From NCBI RefSeq assembly GCF_001017575.1, contig NZ_CP011372.1:1302001-1366000 (forward strand): a DNA stretch of 64,000 nt, written 5' to 3'. The position numbers and the translations under genes were made by a program. The notes under the pieces were generated by a model, which saw nothing but the letters and a program-made list of their open reading frames with translations, was not told where the DNA came from and made no database searches. Source of the stretch: Campylobacter lari (GTDB lineage Bacteria; Campylobacterota; Campylobacteria; Campylobacterales; Campylobacteraceae). Shown one piece after another: positions 9,225 through 17,504 of this stretch. Numbering within the stretch: position 1 is the stretch's first letter; the number at the start of each line of letters is the position of its first letter.

Positions 9225-9293
9225 TTAAAACTTTCACAAATTAATCAAAGATAATATATTATCAAATTCTTATAAATTTCAATATTAATAAGA

Positions 9294-9299
9294 TATAAT
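9294..9299 (+). promoter_or_regulatory. -10 box for the carrier-protein gene
   Basis: TATAAT preceded by AAGA, 36 bases before the ATG at 9335, in the divergent gap between the CysC-like gene and the carrier protein. The start point would be near 9306. A 14-base palindrome (9250-9263) in the same gap may serve the other direction. Confidence 0.55.
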
Positions 9300-9334
9300 A
9301 ATCATTAATTATTTTAAACAAAAAAAGGATAAAT

Positions 9335-9559
9335 ATGCAAAATATTAAAAAATTTTTTATGAATATAGAGAGAACCGATATTGATGAAACAATGCAAAAT
9401 TTAGTAAGCGAAGACATTATAGATAGCATTGATATTATGGCTTTAGTAGCTGAAATTGAAAAGCACTTTGGAAAAAGTCTCAATGCTGAATTTATAAGTC
9501 CTGAAAATTTTGAAGATTTTCAAAGCATCAAAAATATGCTAGAAAAAGCATATAATTAA
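9335..9559 (+). CDS. acyl/peptidyl carrier protein (Cj1308-like)
   Basis: This is a 74-residue acidic helical protein with the carrier-protein core EDIIDSIDIMALVAEIEKHF; the Ser in DSID (near residue 32) is the expected phosphopantetheine site. It is not the housekeeping AcpP: the usual D-S-L reads D-S-I and the gene lies in a glycan locus away from fab genes. A good AAAAGGAT site precedes ATG at 9335. The likely partners are the adenylation enzyme at 1942 and the KAS III-like enzyme at 10691. Together these would load an acyl or aminoacyl group and pass it to a flagellar glycan sugar. A perfect hairpin terminates the gene. Confidence 0.88.
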   Translation: MQNIKKFFMNIERTDIDETMQNLVSEDIIDSIDIMALVAEIEKHFGKSLNAEFISPENFEDFQSIKNMLEKAYN

Positions 9560-9580
9560 CGCAATTAAACATTGCGTTAA
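9556..9580. terminator. bidirectional hairpin between convergent genes
   Basis: TTAACGCAAT and ATTGCGTTAA form a perfect 10-bp stem around a TAAAC loop, between the stop of the carrier protein and the stop of the convergent gene at 9581. T-rich sequence follows on the plus side. Confidence 0.75.
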
Positions 9581-10621
9581 TTACTCTTTTAAAGACTGAA
9601 TAATTTTATTTTTAGATACAATAATTTCTGCTATAAAATCAGCTATTTTATCCCAATCGCTTTCTTTAGTTTGAGTTAAAGTTGGATTTTCTTTATATTC
9701 ATCCCAATTAATCGGCTCAAACAAGCTTTTTCTGTGTGGAAAATACTTAGCTCTAACCCACTCAAGTGAAGGAGCATAATAATCAACATAAGCTTTTGCT
9801 ATTTCTTTTTGTACTCTAAATTTCAACCTATCCTCATTAGCACCTTCAAAAATTTTTCTAGCCGTATAAAGTAAAGAATTTATGTTTTGCCCATGCAAAT
9901 CTTTTTTTATAAGTCTTCCTTGAAGCTCCATACCTAAAAGATTAAAACTTTCATTTTTATTTTGCTTTAATGAAAATTCATCATCCCATTCTAAACCCAA
10001 ATGATACACAAAATCTTTAAGTAATGTTCCACCAACATATTCTTCCTTCAAAAGTCTCACTATCAAGCTTTTTTCACCAAATACTTCTGTATGACTCTCA
10101 CAAATCCACTTGTAATCAAATATATATTTTCTAGGATGCTCATCAGGCTTAAAATCAGCACTATAAAAGCCCATATTGTTTTTAATATCTTGAGAACAAT
10201 GAGAATTTAAATATCCAAGCGTATCTCTAAAATAAATAATCTCATAAATTTCATCAAATCCTAAAGCGTTTAAAACGCTTTTAAGAATTTCTATATGTCT
10301 TTTAGTAGAAAAATCCCAAACTATCCCTTCTGCAGAAAAAATAAATTTCTTATCTTTATGTATTGTAGCTTCTGTTTTAAAATTCTCAACGGCTTTAATC
10401 AAGCGTATATCTTCTAAATCGTCTAATGGATTTTGACTTAATTTATCTTTTTTTATAAGCTCTAAAACTATATCCACTAAAACCCAATGTCTATTTGCCA
10501 TTCTAAGAGATTTTGGATAGATATAACCTTGTTGCAAAAGTTTATTTTCATTTTGCATTAAAAAACCTTGTCTTTCTTGATTACCACTATTGGTTGTTCC
10601 TATGCTAATATACGCTGTCAT
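9581..10621 (-). CDS. sulfotransferase-like P-loop protein of unknown substrate
   Basis: This 346-residue protein begins TAYISIGTTNSGNQERQGFL, close in shape to the phosphosulfate-binding start of bacterial sulfotransferase-like proteins (IGTxKTGTTxLQxFL), followed by LLQQGYIYPKS as in that family. The usual K-T-G-T-T reads N-S-G-N-Q, so cofactor use may differ or be lost. A later helix YVDYYAPSLEWVRAKYFPHR also fits this fold. It is a single gene on the minus strand with its own GGAT ribosome site, between a hairpin terminator and a divergent promoter. Because no other obvious transferase for the MeOPN group is in the window, it could be that transferase; this is conjecture. The family call is moderate, the function unknown. 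Confidence 0.6.
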   Translation of the reverse strand: MTAYISIGTTNSGNQERQGFLMQNENKLLQQGYIYPKSLRMANRHWVLVDIVLELIKKDKLSQNPLDDLEDIRLIKAVENFKTEATIHKDKKFIFSAEGIVWDFSTKRHIEILKSVLNALGFDEIYEIIYFRDTLGYLNSHCSQDIKNNMGFYSADFKPDEHPRKYIFDYKWICESHTEVFGEKSLIVRLLKEEYVGGTLLKDFVYHLGLEWDDEFSLKQNKNESFNLLGMELQGRLIKKDLHGQNINSLLYTARKIFEGANEDRLKFRVQKEIAKAYVDYYAPSLEWVRAKYFPHRKSLFEPINWDEYKENPTLTQTKESDWDKIADFIAEIIVSKNKIIQSLKE

Positions 10622-10662
10622 TTTTTATCCTTATTTTTTAATTTATTATAACAAATAAAAAA

Positions 10663-10671
10663 TGATAAAAT
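10663..10671 (+). promoter_or_regulatory. extended -10 promoter for the KAS III-like gene
   Basis: TGATAAAAT (TG, one base, TAAAAT) lies about 20 bases before the start codons at 10691/10697 in the 69-bp divergent gap. It fits the Campylobacter extended -10 pattern. Confidence 0.5.
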
Positions 10672-10690
10672 ATCCAAAAAATAAAAGAGA

Positions 10691-11599
10691 ATGACAATGA
10701 ATATAGAAACCATCAACCATTTTATTAAAGCTGTCAGTATTGTTTTACCTAAAAATCCACTCCACAAAGAAGATGAATTAAAGCTTTGCAATATAAATGA
10801 AAGAAAATATCAACTTTTACAAGAAAATTCAGGAATTTTTAATCATTTCGTAAGTGATAATTCAACATACGCGAGCGATTTGGCAACACAAGCATTAGAA
10901 GAACTTTTCTCAAAAGATATACTCAAAAAAGATGAAATTGATCTACTAGTTTTTACAAGCTTTACACCAGATTACTTAGCACCAGCTTGCACTAGTTTAA
11001 TCCATAAAAATTTAAATTTAAGTAGCCATACTTTATGCTTAGATGTATTAGGCTTTTGCCCTGGATTTTTACAGAGTTTGCTTCAAGTGTTTTTGGCTTT
11101 AAATCTACCAAGTATAAAAAAAGCTGTTTTAATATGTGCTAGTGTAAAAAGCAAAGCAATTGATGCTCAAAAAGACAAAATTACCTTTTTAAATAATAGC
11201 GATAGCGCAAGTGCGATTTTAATAGAAAAAAATACTAACATTGAAGATAAAAGCTACTTTGCACAAAAAATTTTTTCTGCCCAATGCATAGAAGAAACTT
11301 TACCTTATAACGGACTTCAAACTAATAGCAACAAAAACATACAAGCTAATACCACTCTAGCTTTTTCTTTTACTATGCAAAACTATCCAGCGTTTTTTCA
11401 AGATTTTTTTGAACATTTCAATCTAAAAAAAACTAGTTTTGATGAATTTTTTATCCACTCTTCTGATAATTTTTCAAAGCAAAAACTATATGAGAAACTA
11501 AATTTAAATTTTACCCAAGATAATATTCTTAAAAACTATGGAAACACAACTATAAATAAATTACCCCTAGAATTAGCTTCATATGCGGGGGGGGGATAA
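10691..11599 (+). CDS. KAS III (FabH)-like ketosynthase, 3' end frameshifted by a G9 tract
   Basis: This is a thiolase-fold protein resembling beta-ketoacyl-ACP synthase III: the Cys is in LDVLGFCPGFLQSLL (near 118), the His in FFIHSSDN (near 257) and the Asn in KNYGNTTINKL (near 282). The frame stops at TAA right after a G9 tract (11587-11595), giving 302 residues ending YAGGG. With G8 the frame continues GDKQIFLGSFGTGITF, the normal C-terminal strand of the family, to a stop at 11697-11699 (335 residues). The gene is thus OFF or C-terminally truncated here. The second ATG (10697) has better spacing from AAGAGA and may be the true start. Condensation of an acyl group bound to the nearby carrier protein is the likely reaction. 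Confidence 0.82.
   Translation: MTMNIETINHFIKAVSIVLPKNPLHKEDELKLCNINERKYQLLQENSGIFNHFVSDNSTYASDLATQALEELFSKDILKKDEIDLLVFTSFTPDYLAPACTSLIHKNLNLSSHTLCLDVLGFCPGFLQSLLQVFLALNLPSIKKAVLICASVKSKAIDAQKDKITFLNNSDSASAILIEKNTNIEDKSYFAQKIFSAQCIEETLPYNGLQTNSNKNIQANTTLAFSFTMQNYPAFFQDFFEHFNLKKTSFDEFFIHSSDNFSKQKLYEKLNLNFTQDNILKNYGNTTINKLPLELASYAGGG
11587..11595 (+). repeat. G9 homopolymer tract, phase-variation switch (OFF)
   Basis: Nine G near the 3' end of the KAS III-like gene. Eight (or eleven) G would restore the family-like C-terminus; nine puts TAA directly after the tract. Confidence 0.88.
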
Positions 11600-11659
11600 A
11601 CAAATTTTCCTTGGAAGCTTTGGAACAGGGATTACCTTTAATGCATGCAGCCTAAAAAT

Positions 11660-11694
11660 AAACTTTGATAAACTTCAAAGCTTTATCAAAGTTT
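11660..11694. terminator. hairpin inside the overlapping 3' ends of convergent genes
   Basis: AAACTTTGATAAA and TTTATCAAAGTTT make a perfect 13-bp stem with a 9-base loop. It overlaps the last codons of the DUF2920 gene and of the full-length KAS III frame, so it probably ends transcription from both sides. Confidence 0.65.
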
Positions 11695-12903
11695 TGTAAT
11701 TTCAAGTCCAAATCGATCTTTAAAATCTTTAAAAGTAAATATCTTATCTTTACAAGGATAAGATATACTATCTTCTCTCATATCAAATATTTTATTTTTT
11801 ACTTTTTCAAGTAATATAGGCAATTCTTTTTTAAATAAAGCTCTATCAGTCATTCTTAAACCATGATCTAAACTTTTTATATATCTACCGTCTATATCAT
11901 TTTCATCTTTAACAATATGCAAAGTAGCATCAAGTCCGAGTTGATTATAAATTTCATACAAATTAGCCTTATGTTCAATTGGAGCTCCATCATCTTTTGC
12001 ACTATGATAACTAACAAATATTATATTTTGATTTTTTGTACTTTGTAAATTTAAATGTTTTGAATTTAAAAGAACCCTTATCATATAACTATCATCACTC
12101 AAAAAGTAAGGAGAATTTTCATCTCTAGTCCAGTATTTTTTTACAAAACAAGAAAGTATATAGTTATTTCCTTTTATAAAATACTCAGCACAACCTGTCT
12201 CTCTACCCAATAAATGCGGTAAATGAGGTAGTGATACCCCTGAATTATCTATAACTCCATCAACATACCAAGGAGCAATCTTTGCACACATTAAAGCAAG
12301 ATGACCACCATACGATCCACCTCCATAAATTTTAGGTAAAAATTTAAATTGAGGATGTTTTTCTATTATATCTTTTAAAGCATTTATGTGATCAATCGCT
12401 GCCATAATACCATAATTTTGATAGTCACCATTTGGTAAAATAAAATCACAAGAAAGATTAACTAGAAAATCTTTTTCTAATGCACCTTCATTTTTTATTT
12501 GCTCAACTCTCTCATCAAGTTTAAGCAAGCAATCTTTGAAATCATTTTTTTCATAATCTTCAATTAAAAGATTGCAAAGTTTTGCTATTTCACAAAAACT
12601 TTCCCAATCTTTTTTATTTGGAATCATTATTGGTTTATAATTTTCATCTATAGAAGGTCTAGCACTAAAACAATGATAAAAAACATTTATGACAACAACA
12701 TCAAATTTTTTAGCAATATATTCTCTATCAAAATCTAAAAACGACATATTGGCATTTGCACCAAAGCCACCTATGATAAAAACAATAGCTTTCATTTGCT
12801 TGCTGTCATCATAGGTAACTCTATATTCTAATTTACTTTCTCTTTTTATATTTAGTTCTACATCATCACAAGAGTCTATGAAATAGGTTTCATTTTTAAT
12901 CAT
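11686..12903 (-). CDS. DUF2920 alpha/beta-hydrolase-like protein (Cj1310/617 family)
   Basis: This 405-residue protein belongs to the DUF2920 group found repeatedly in Campylobacter flagellar glycan loci. Signs of an alpha/beta-hydrolase fold are IVFIIGGFGANANMSFLD near residue 40, the nucleophile elbow YGGGSYGGHLAL near 195 (Ser), a candidate Asp in SAKDDGAP near 300 and the His in KSLDHGLRM near 345. An esterase or acyltransferase action on the glycan is plausible but unproven. Some C. jejuni family members carry poly-G tracts; this one has none. An AAGG site lies before ATG at 12903. If the upstream ketosynthase is ON, the two genes overlap tail to tail by 14 bases. Confidence 0.8.
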   Translation of the reverse strand: MIKNETYFIDSCDDVELNIKRESKLEYRVTYDDSKQMKAIVFIIGGFGANANMSFLDFDREYIAKKFDVVVINVFYHCFSARPSIDENYKPIMIPNKKDWESFCEIAKLCNLLIEDYEKNDFKDCLLKLDERVEQIKNEGALEKDFLVNLSCDFILPNGDYQNYGIMAAIDHINALKDIIEKHPQFKFLPKIYGGGSYGGHLALMCAKIAPWYVDGVIDNSGVSLPHLPHLLGRETGCAEYFIKGNNYILSCFVKKYWTRDENSPYFLSDDSYMIRVLLNSKHLNLQSTKNQNIIFVSYHSAKDDGAPIEHKANLYEIYNQLGLDATLHIVKDENDIDGRYIKSLDHGLRMTDRALFKKELPILLEKVKNKIFDMREDSISYPCKDKIFTFKDFKDRFGLEITKL

Positions 12904-12931
12904 ATTAAGCCTTTTAAAATTAAAATTAAAT

Positions 12932-12937
12932 TATACT
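12932..12937 (+). promoter_or_regulatory. -10 box for pseFGH
   Basis: TATACT 29 bases before the pseF ATG in the 62-bp divergent gap. It is the best -10 match there; no -35 was seen. Confidence 0.45.
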
Positions 12938-12965
12938 TATTTTTTAATAAAATTAAAGAGAGTTT

Positions 12966-13661
12966 ATGAAAAATCTTTGTATTATCCCTGCGCGTGGTGG
13001 TTCTAAACGTATTCCTAGAAAAAATATCATTGATTTTTTAGGAAAACCTTTGATTGCTTATAGCATAGAAAGTGCTTTAAATTCAGGTATTTTTGATGAT
13101 GTGATCATTTCAAGCGATGATGATGAAATCATCGAAGTAGCTTTAAAATATGGCGCAAAAGTTCCTTTTGTGCGTAAAAAAGAACTAAGTGATGATTATG
13201 CAAGCTCAACCGCTGTAGTCCAAAATGCCATTACCACCCTAGAAGAGCAAGGTAAGAACTATAAAAATGTGTGCTGTTTATACGCTACTGCGCCACTTAT
13301 AGATGAGTTTATCTTGCAAAAAGCTTTTGAGCAATTTAGTCAAGAAGAATGTAAATTTTTATTTTCAGCTTGTGAGTTTGAATACCCTATACAAAGAGGT
13401 TTTTACCTTGATGAACAAAATAAAGTTTATATGTTTGATGAGTCAAACTATAACAAACGCTCACAAGATCTTACTAAAGCTTATCATGATGGTGGTGCAT
13501 TTTACTTTGGCAAAAAAGAAGCGTGGTTAGAAGAAGATTTTATGTTTAAACCTCACTCTAAAGCCTTTTTGCTTCCTAGAAATAAAATTTGCGATATTGA
13601 TACTTTTGAAGACTTAGAATTTGCTAAAATACTATATCAATTCAACAAAGGCAAAATTTGA
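12966..13661 (+). CDS. pseF: CMP-pseudaminic acid synthetase PseF
   Basis: This 231-residue cytidylyltransferase has the nucleotide-binding start [34 protein letters not shown] near residue 55 and a C-terminal [12 protein letters not shown], typical of CMP-sialic-acid-type synthetases. Together with pseG and pseH directly downstream it is the pseudaminic acid version. The enzyme joins CTP and pseudaminic acid to give CMP-Pse, the donor for O-glycosylation of flagellin. An AGAGAG site precedes the ATG. Its stop codon overlaps the TTG start of pseG. Confidence 0.93.
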   Translation: MKNLCIIPARGGSKRIPRKNIIDFLGKPLIAYSIESALNSGIFDDVIISSDDDEIIEVALKYGAKVPFVRKKELSDDYASSTAVVQNAITTLEEQGKNYKNVCCLYATAPLIDEFILQKAFEQFSQEECKFLFSACEFEYPIQRGFYLDEQNKVYMFDESNYNKRSQDLTKAYHDGGAFYFGKKEAWLEEDFMFKPHSKAFLLPRNKICDIDTFEDLEFAKILYQFNKGKI

Positions 13662-14482
13662 AAGTTCTTTTTAGAAGTGATAGTTCTAGCGCTATAGGGC
13701 ATGGACACATTAAAAGAGATCTTTTACTAGCTAAACAATATCAAAATGTATCCTTTGCATGTTTGCCACTAAAAGGTTCTTTAATAGATGAAATTCCTTA
13801 TCCTGTATATGAACTAACAAGTGCTAGCATATATGAGCTCATCAATCTCATCAAAAAGGAAAAATTTGATCTTTTAATCATCGATCATTATGAAATTACC
13901 GCTGATGATGAAAAACTCATAAAATTAGAAACAGGAATTAAAATTCTCAGTTTTGATGATGAGATAAAAGAACATTTTTGCGATATTTTACTTAATATCA
14001 ATGCTTATGCTAAAGAAAGTGATTATGAAAATTTAGTGCCAAAATATTGTGAGTTAAGATGTGGCTTTTCTTATGCTCTAATACGCGATGAGTTTTATGA
14101 AGAAAGTAAGATAAAAAGAGAGAAAATTTATGATTATTTTATCTGTATAGGGGGAAGTGATCCAAAAAACATTTCCTTTGATATAGCAAACAAACTTAAC
14201 AAAAACAAAACCATCATCATAGCTACCACAAAAGCAAATTCTCATCTAAACTCGCTTCAAAAATTAAGCCAAAAAAACCCTAATATACAAATTCTCATTG
14301 GCCATCATAATCTTGCAAGATTAATGAATGAAAGCAAAAAACTCATCATTAGCGCAAGCTCATTAGTCAATGAAGCTTTGATTTTAAAAGCAAATTTTAA
14401 AGCCATAGCCTATGCTAAAAATCAAGAAAAACTTGCAACATGGCTTGCTAAAAAAGGTTATGAGGTGGAAAGTTTTATATGA
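13658..14482 (+). CDS. pseG: UDP-2,4-diacetamido-trideoxy-altropyranose hydrolase PseG
   Basis: This 274-residue protein starts [21 protein letters not shown], the PseG signature; the His in GHGHIKR is the expected catalytic residue. A GT-B-like second half carries [12 protein letters not shown] near 165. It removes UDP from UDP-6-deoxy-AltdiNAc to give the free sugar for condensation with phosphoenolpyruvate. The start is TTG at 13658, overlapping the pseF stop as TTGA; no ATG is better placed. A G5 run at 14150-14154 is in frame and the gene is intact. The 3' end overlaps pseH by ATGA. Confidence 0.92.
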   Translation: MKVLFRSDSSSAIGHGHIKRDLLLAKQYQNVSFACLPLKGSLIDEIPYPVYELTSASIYELINLIKKEKFDLLIIDHYEITADDEKLIKLETGIKILSFDDEIKEHFCDILLNINAYAKESDYENLVPKYCELRCGFSYALIRDEFYEESKIKREKIYDYFICIGGSDPKNISFDIANKLNKNKTIIIATTKANSHLNSLQKLSQKNPNIQILIGHHNLARLMNESKKLIISASSLVNEALILKANFKAIAYAKNQEKLATWLAKKGYEVESFI

Positions 14483-14943
14483 TAGTTTTAAAAGATTTTA
14501 TCCACTTAAACCAAGAAGAAATAGAGCTTGTTTTAAAATGGCGTAACGATGAAAGCATTGCCAAATTTATGAAAACACAAAATATCACTTTAAAAGAGCA
14601 CTTAAGTTTTTTATCTAGTCTAAAAACGGATGCAACTAAAAAATATTTTTTAGTTTATGATGGCAAACAAACCATAGGTGTAATTGATTTTATTAATATA
14701 ACCAACCATTCATGTGAATTTGGACTTTATGGTATAAAAAAAGGTATAGGTGAGCTTTTAATGCAAGAAGTTAAAAACTATGCTTTTAATGTTTTAAAAG
14801 TTCAAACTTTAAACGCTTGTGTTTTTAAAGAAAACACAAAAGCTTTAAATTTATATTTAAAGCATGGTTTTGAGGTTATTAAAGAAGATAATAATTTTTA
14901 TTTTTTAAATTTAAACAATCCTTACAGGGATATCATTTTTTAA
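14479..14943 (+). CDS. pseH: UDP-4-amino-sugar N-acetyltransferase PseH
   Basis: This is a 154-residue GNAT-fold acetyltransferase with [15 protein letters not shown] near the N-terminus and [20 protein letters not shown] in the acetyl-CoA binding half. The context (pseF-pseG-pseH with four-base overlaps) makes it PseH, which N-acetylates the 4-amino group of the UDP-altrosamine intermediate. The usual glycine-rich acetyl-CoA loop is short ([15 protein letters not shown]). The 3' end overlaps the convergent hisF2 gene by 33 bases. Confidence 0.9.
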   Translation: MIVLKDFIHLNQEEIELVLKWRNDESIAKFMKTQNITLKEHLSFLSSLKTDATKKYFLVYDGKQTIGVIDFINITNHSCEFGLYGIKKGIGELLMQEVKNYAFNVLKVQTLNACVFKENTKALNLYLKHGFEVIKEDNNFYFLNLNNPYRDIIF

Positions 14944-15648
14944 AAGCTCATTTTTAACATCATTTGGAGTATATTGGCTAAAATGAAATATAAAAGCACC
15001 GGCTAATGCATTTGCACCAAGTTGTATGGCTTTTACCCCATCTTGAGGTTTAGAAAGTCCCCCATTGATAATAAGTGGAATTTTTAATTTACCTTTGAAA
15101 TACTCTAGTAATTCCCAATCATACCCTAAAGAACTTCCTTCTTTATCAACGCTTGTTAAAAGTATCTCCCCTGCTCCCAAAGATTCGTATTTTAATGCAA
15201 GCTCTAGTGGATCAATATCTAAAATTTCATTATTAAAAACTTTAAATTTATTTTTGTCTTTTTTTACATCAATCGAGCATACTACACAAGAACTTCCAAA
15301 AGTATTTGCCACTTTTTTAATAAAATCTGGGTTTTGTAAAGCTATAGAATTAATACTAATTTTATCAGCACCTATATCTAGCAATTTTCTAATATCTTCT
15401 AAAGTTCTAATCCCACCTCCAATAGTTAAAGGCATAAAACATTCATTAGCTATATCTTCTAAGCTTTCAAAATCTATAACGCCATTTTTATTAATATCCA
15501 AAACTATAAGCTCATCAACATTTCTAGCATTATATATCCTAGCTGTGCTTATTACATGCCCAATAGTTCTAAAAGAAGAAAAATTGATACTTTTTACAAG
15601 CTGATGATCTTTTAATAACACGCAAGGTATGATTCTTGTTTTAAGCAT
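14911..15648 (-). CDS. HisF-like cyclase subunit for sugar amidination (HisF2)
   Basis: This 245-residue TIM-barrel of the HisF/WbuZ family has [20 protein letters not shown] at the start (Cys and Lys of the HisF first strand), [18 protein letters not shown] near 78, and [15 protein letters not shown] near 200. Lying next to a HisH-like glutaminase and pseA rather than in a histidine operon, it is most likely the second HisF that channels ammonia to PseA for acetamidino-pseudaminic acid. C. jejuni Cj1314 is the remembered equivalent. An AAGGTCT site is just before ATG 15648, one base after the hisH1 stop. Confidence 0.86.
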   Translation of the reverse strand: MLKTRIIPCVLLKDHQLVKSINFSSFRTIGHVISTARIYNARNVDELIVLDINKNGVIDFESLEDIANECFMPLTIGGGIRTLEDIRKLLDIGADKISINSIALQNPDFIKKVANTFGSSCVVCSIDVKKDKNKFKVFNNEILDIDPLELALKYESLGAGEILLTSVDKEGSSLGYDWELLEYFKGKLKIPLIINGGLSKPQDGVKAIQLGANALAGAFIFHFSQYTPNDVKNELLKNDIPVRIV

Positions 15649-15649
15649 A

Positions 15650-16261
15650 TTAGACCTTTAAATTTGCAAAATTTTCCAAAAGTTTCAAACCTACATTTTG
15701 ACTTTTTTCAGGATGAAATTGCACAGCAAAAATATTATCTTTTTCAAAACTTGCACAAAAAGGTTTTTCATACTCACAAAAAGAAGTCTCCGCTCTCTCT
15801 AAACACTCTACATAATAAGAATGCACAAAATAAAAATCACTTTTTTCTAAAATTCCATCAAATAGCTTGCTTTTTTTGTCACTAAATTGTAAATCATCCC
15901 AACCACTGTGTAATAATTTTTCTTTACTTAAATCAAATTTCAAAACCCTTGCTTTTATAAAATCAAGCCCTTCGCACTCTCCTCCCTCATATCCCTTGCT
16001 AGCAAAAAGTTGCATACCAAGACAAATTCCTAAAATAGGTTTTTTATCTTTTAAAACACATTCTTTTAAAAGCTCATCTAGTGCAAGTTTTTTTAAATTT
16101 TCCATACCTTGTTTAAAAGATCCAACACCTGGTAAAATTAATTTAGAGGCATTTTTTATATCTTCTTTTTTAGAACTTATAATCACTTCTTGATTAAGTT
16201 TTTCAAAAGCTTTCAAAACAGATTTAAAATTTCCAAGATGATAATCAACAATACAAATCAT
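15650..16261 (-). CDS. HisH-like glutaminase subunit (HisH1)
   Basis: This 203-residue class I glutamine amidotransferase has [16 protein letters not shown] near 38, the nucleophile elbow [14 protein letters not shown] near 75 (Cys), and the His-Glu pair in [11 protein letters not shown] near 185. It releases ammonia from glutamine and should pair with the HisF2 encoded next. Position directly after pseA (ATGA overlap at 16258-16261) indicates that it feeds the amidination step in pseudaminic acid modification rather than histidine synthesis. It is intact even though pseA upstream is broken. Confidence 0.88.
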   Translation of the reverse strand: MICIVDYHLGNFKSVLKAFEKLNQEVIISSKKEDIKNASKLILPGVGSFKQGMENLKKLALDELLKECVLKDKKPILGICLGMQLFASKGYEGGECEGLDFIKARVLKFDLSKEKLLHSGWDDLQFSDKKSKLFDGILEKSDFYFVHSYYVECLERAETSFCEYEKPFCASFEKDNIFAVQFHPEKSQNVGLKLLENFANLKV

Positions 16262-17393
16262 TTCAAAACAAACTCATCTTTTTTTATCAACGATCCATCA
16301 CTATCTCTTAAAAATTTACCATTTTCATCGCGTTTAAATATCTTTTTATTAGTATAAGAATCTACAATTTTTTCAAATTCTTTTTCACTAAAACCACTAA
16401 ATTCCAAATACTTCTTAATGGCCTTTTTAGGTGGCTTTCCATCATATTTATTTACAAGCCTCACACCCTCTTCACGGCTAATATAACCAAGTCTTATATC
16501 CAAGCACGCATTATCCGTAGCTCTTCCAAAACCATATTTGCAGTATTTTAAATAATCATGCACATGATTTGAATAACAATCTAAATTTTCAAAATTCTCA
16601 TAAGTAGTTTCAACTGGTTTTGTGCTAGTTTTAAAGCCATTATCTTGGGCTAATTTTAAATTATACTTATAATCCCATTTAAAATAATATCCCAAAAATA
16701 ACCCTGTAACTCCTACTCTTTGAAGCTCTTCATCACTTGGATAAGTGTAAAAATACAAATCCTTTTCTCTAATCCCATCAACACCAATCATATCAGAAAT
16801 TCTATTACCCAAAAGCCCACCAAATTCTTCAAGCCACTCTCTACCTAAAGTGTTTTTTTCTTTAGAACTAGCTGGTCCACCATATTCAATCTGCGGACTT
16901 TCCCCCAAATAATCAAAGGAATTTCAAAAGCAACAGCTATTTTTGGAACGCAAGTAAAAATTCCCAAATGGTTTTGCCATTCATTATCGCCCGTTCTTAT
17001 AAAAGCTTCACGGGATAATTTTTTATACACTAAAGGATTTCTTTTGATATGGATCAAATCAACACCAAGATTATTTAAATTTTTTAAATTCTTTTTACCT
17101 ATTTTAGTAGGGATACTTGGTTCAAAACAAACACACAAAGGATTAAGCCCAAGCTCAAGACATTTTAAAACTTGAAAAGTAGAATCCTTACCACCACTTA
17201 CCCCTATCACACAATCATACACGGGATGTTTTTTATATTTTTTCACAAGTTCTAGAAATTCTTTTTCACGCTCTTGCCAGTTTATCTTATGATTTTTCGT
17301 TTCTTGCGAGTAACACGCATCACAAATCCCCTCATCATTAAAATGCAAATCAGGCTTAGTATCTGGCATAACGCATTTTTTACAAAATTTCAT
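16258..17393 (-). pseudogene. pseA: pseA, N-acetyl sugar amidotransferase, split by a one-base deletion
   Basis: Two frames together encode a whole PseA. The first (17393 to 16845) has CKKCVMPDTKP and CDACYSQE cysteine pairs and the PP-loop ATP motif VIGVSGGKDSTF (near 65), then leaves frame after W163-G164. The second (from 16908) continues GESPQIEYGGPASS through to KKDEFVLK. The break is in a run of five G (16906-16902, coding strand); six G would join the frames into 378 residues, the usual family length. PseA with HisH1/HisF2 converts an acetamido to an acetamidino group on pseudaminic acid. As written, no full protein is made. Possible causes are a phase switch, a fixed mutation or a sequencing error. 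Confidence 0.88.
16902..16906 (-). repeat. short G run at the pseA frameshift
   Basis: Five G in the coding strand (TTTGGGGGAAAG). One more G restores the conserved WGESPQ reading, so this is where the base is missing. Confidence 0.85.
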
Positions 17394-17470
17394 ATTAACT
17401 CCAAAAAAATATTTGTAATCATCATAAATCGACTATGATTATATTTTCTAAAGCTAAATAAATTTTATTT

Positions 17471-17479
17471 TGTTACAAT
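17471..17479 (+). promoter_or_regulatory. extended -10 promoter for the TSUP gene
   Basis: TGTTACAAT, a TG-n-TACAAT extended -10, 26 bases before the ATG at 17505 and divergent from pseA. Confidence 0.55.
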
Positions 17480-17504
17480 TTTTTTATTTAAAGGTTTATA
17501 AATT

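Noticed and set aside
9262..9483. Minus-strand 73-codon frame over the carrier-protein gene
   Set aside because: It is an antisense shadow of the carrier-protein gene with no recognisable protein features.
9335..9559. Housekeeping acyl carrier protein AcpP
   Set aside because: Divergent sequence around the Ser and location in the glycan locus away from fab genes.
10691..11599. Simple decayed pseudogene
   Set aside because: The only lesion is at a G9 tract and the restored frame reads a perfect family C-terminus, so a reversible switch is more likely.
14150..14154. G5 run in pseG as a phase switch
   Set aside because: The frame is intact and the run encodes conserved Gly-Gly; five bases are too few to call a switch without length variants.
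15065..15604. 179-codon plus-strand frame inside hisF2
   Set aside because: It is a mirror frame of a well-conserved gene, rich in Ser, Leu and Ile as expected of a shadow.
14911..16261. Histidine biosynthesis hisF/hisH
   Set aside because: They are next to pseA and pse genes, with no other his gene except a distant hisC; they fit the PseA ammonia-supply pair.
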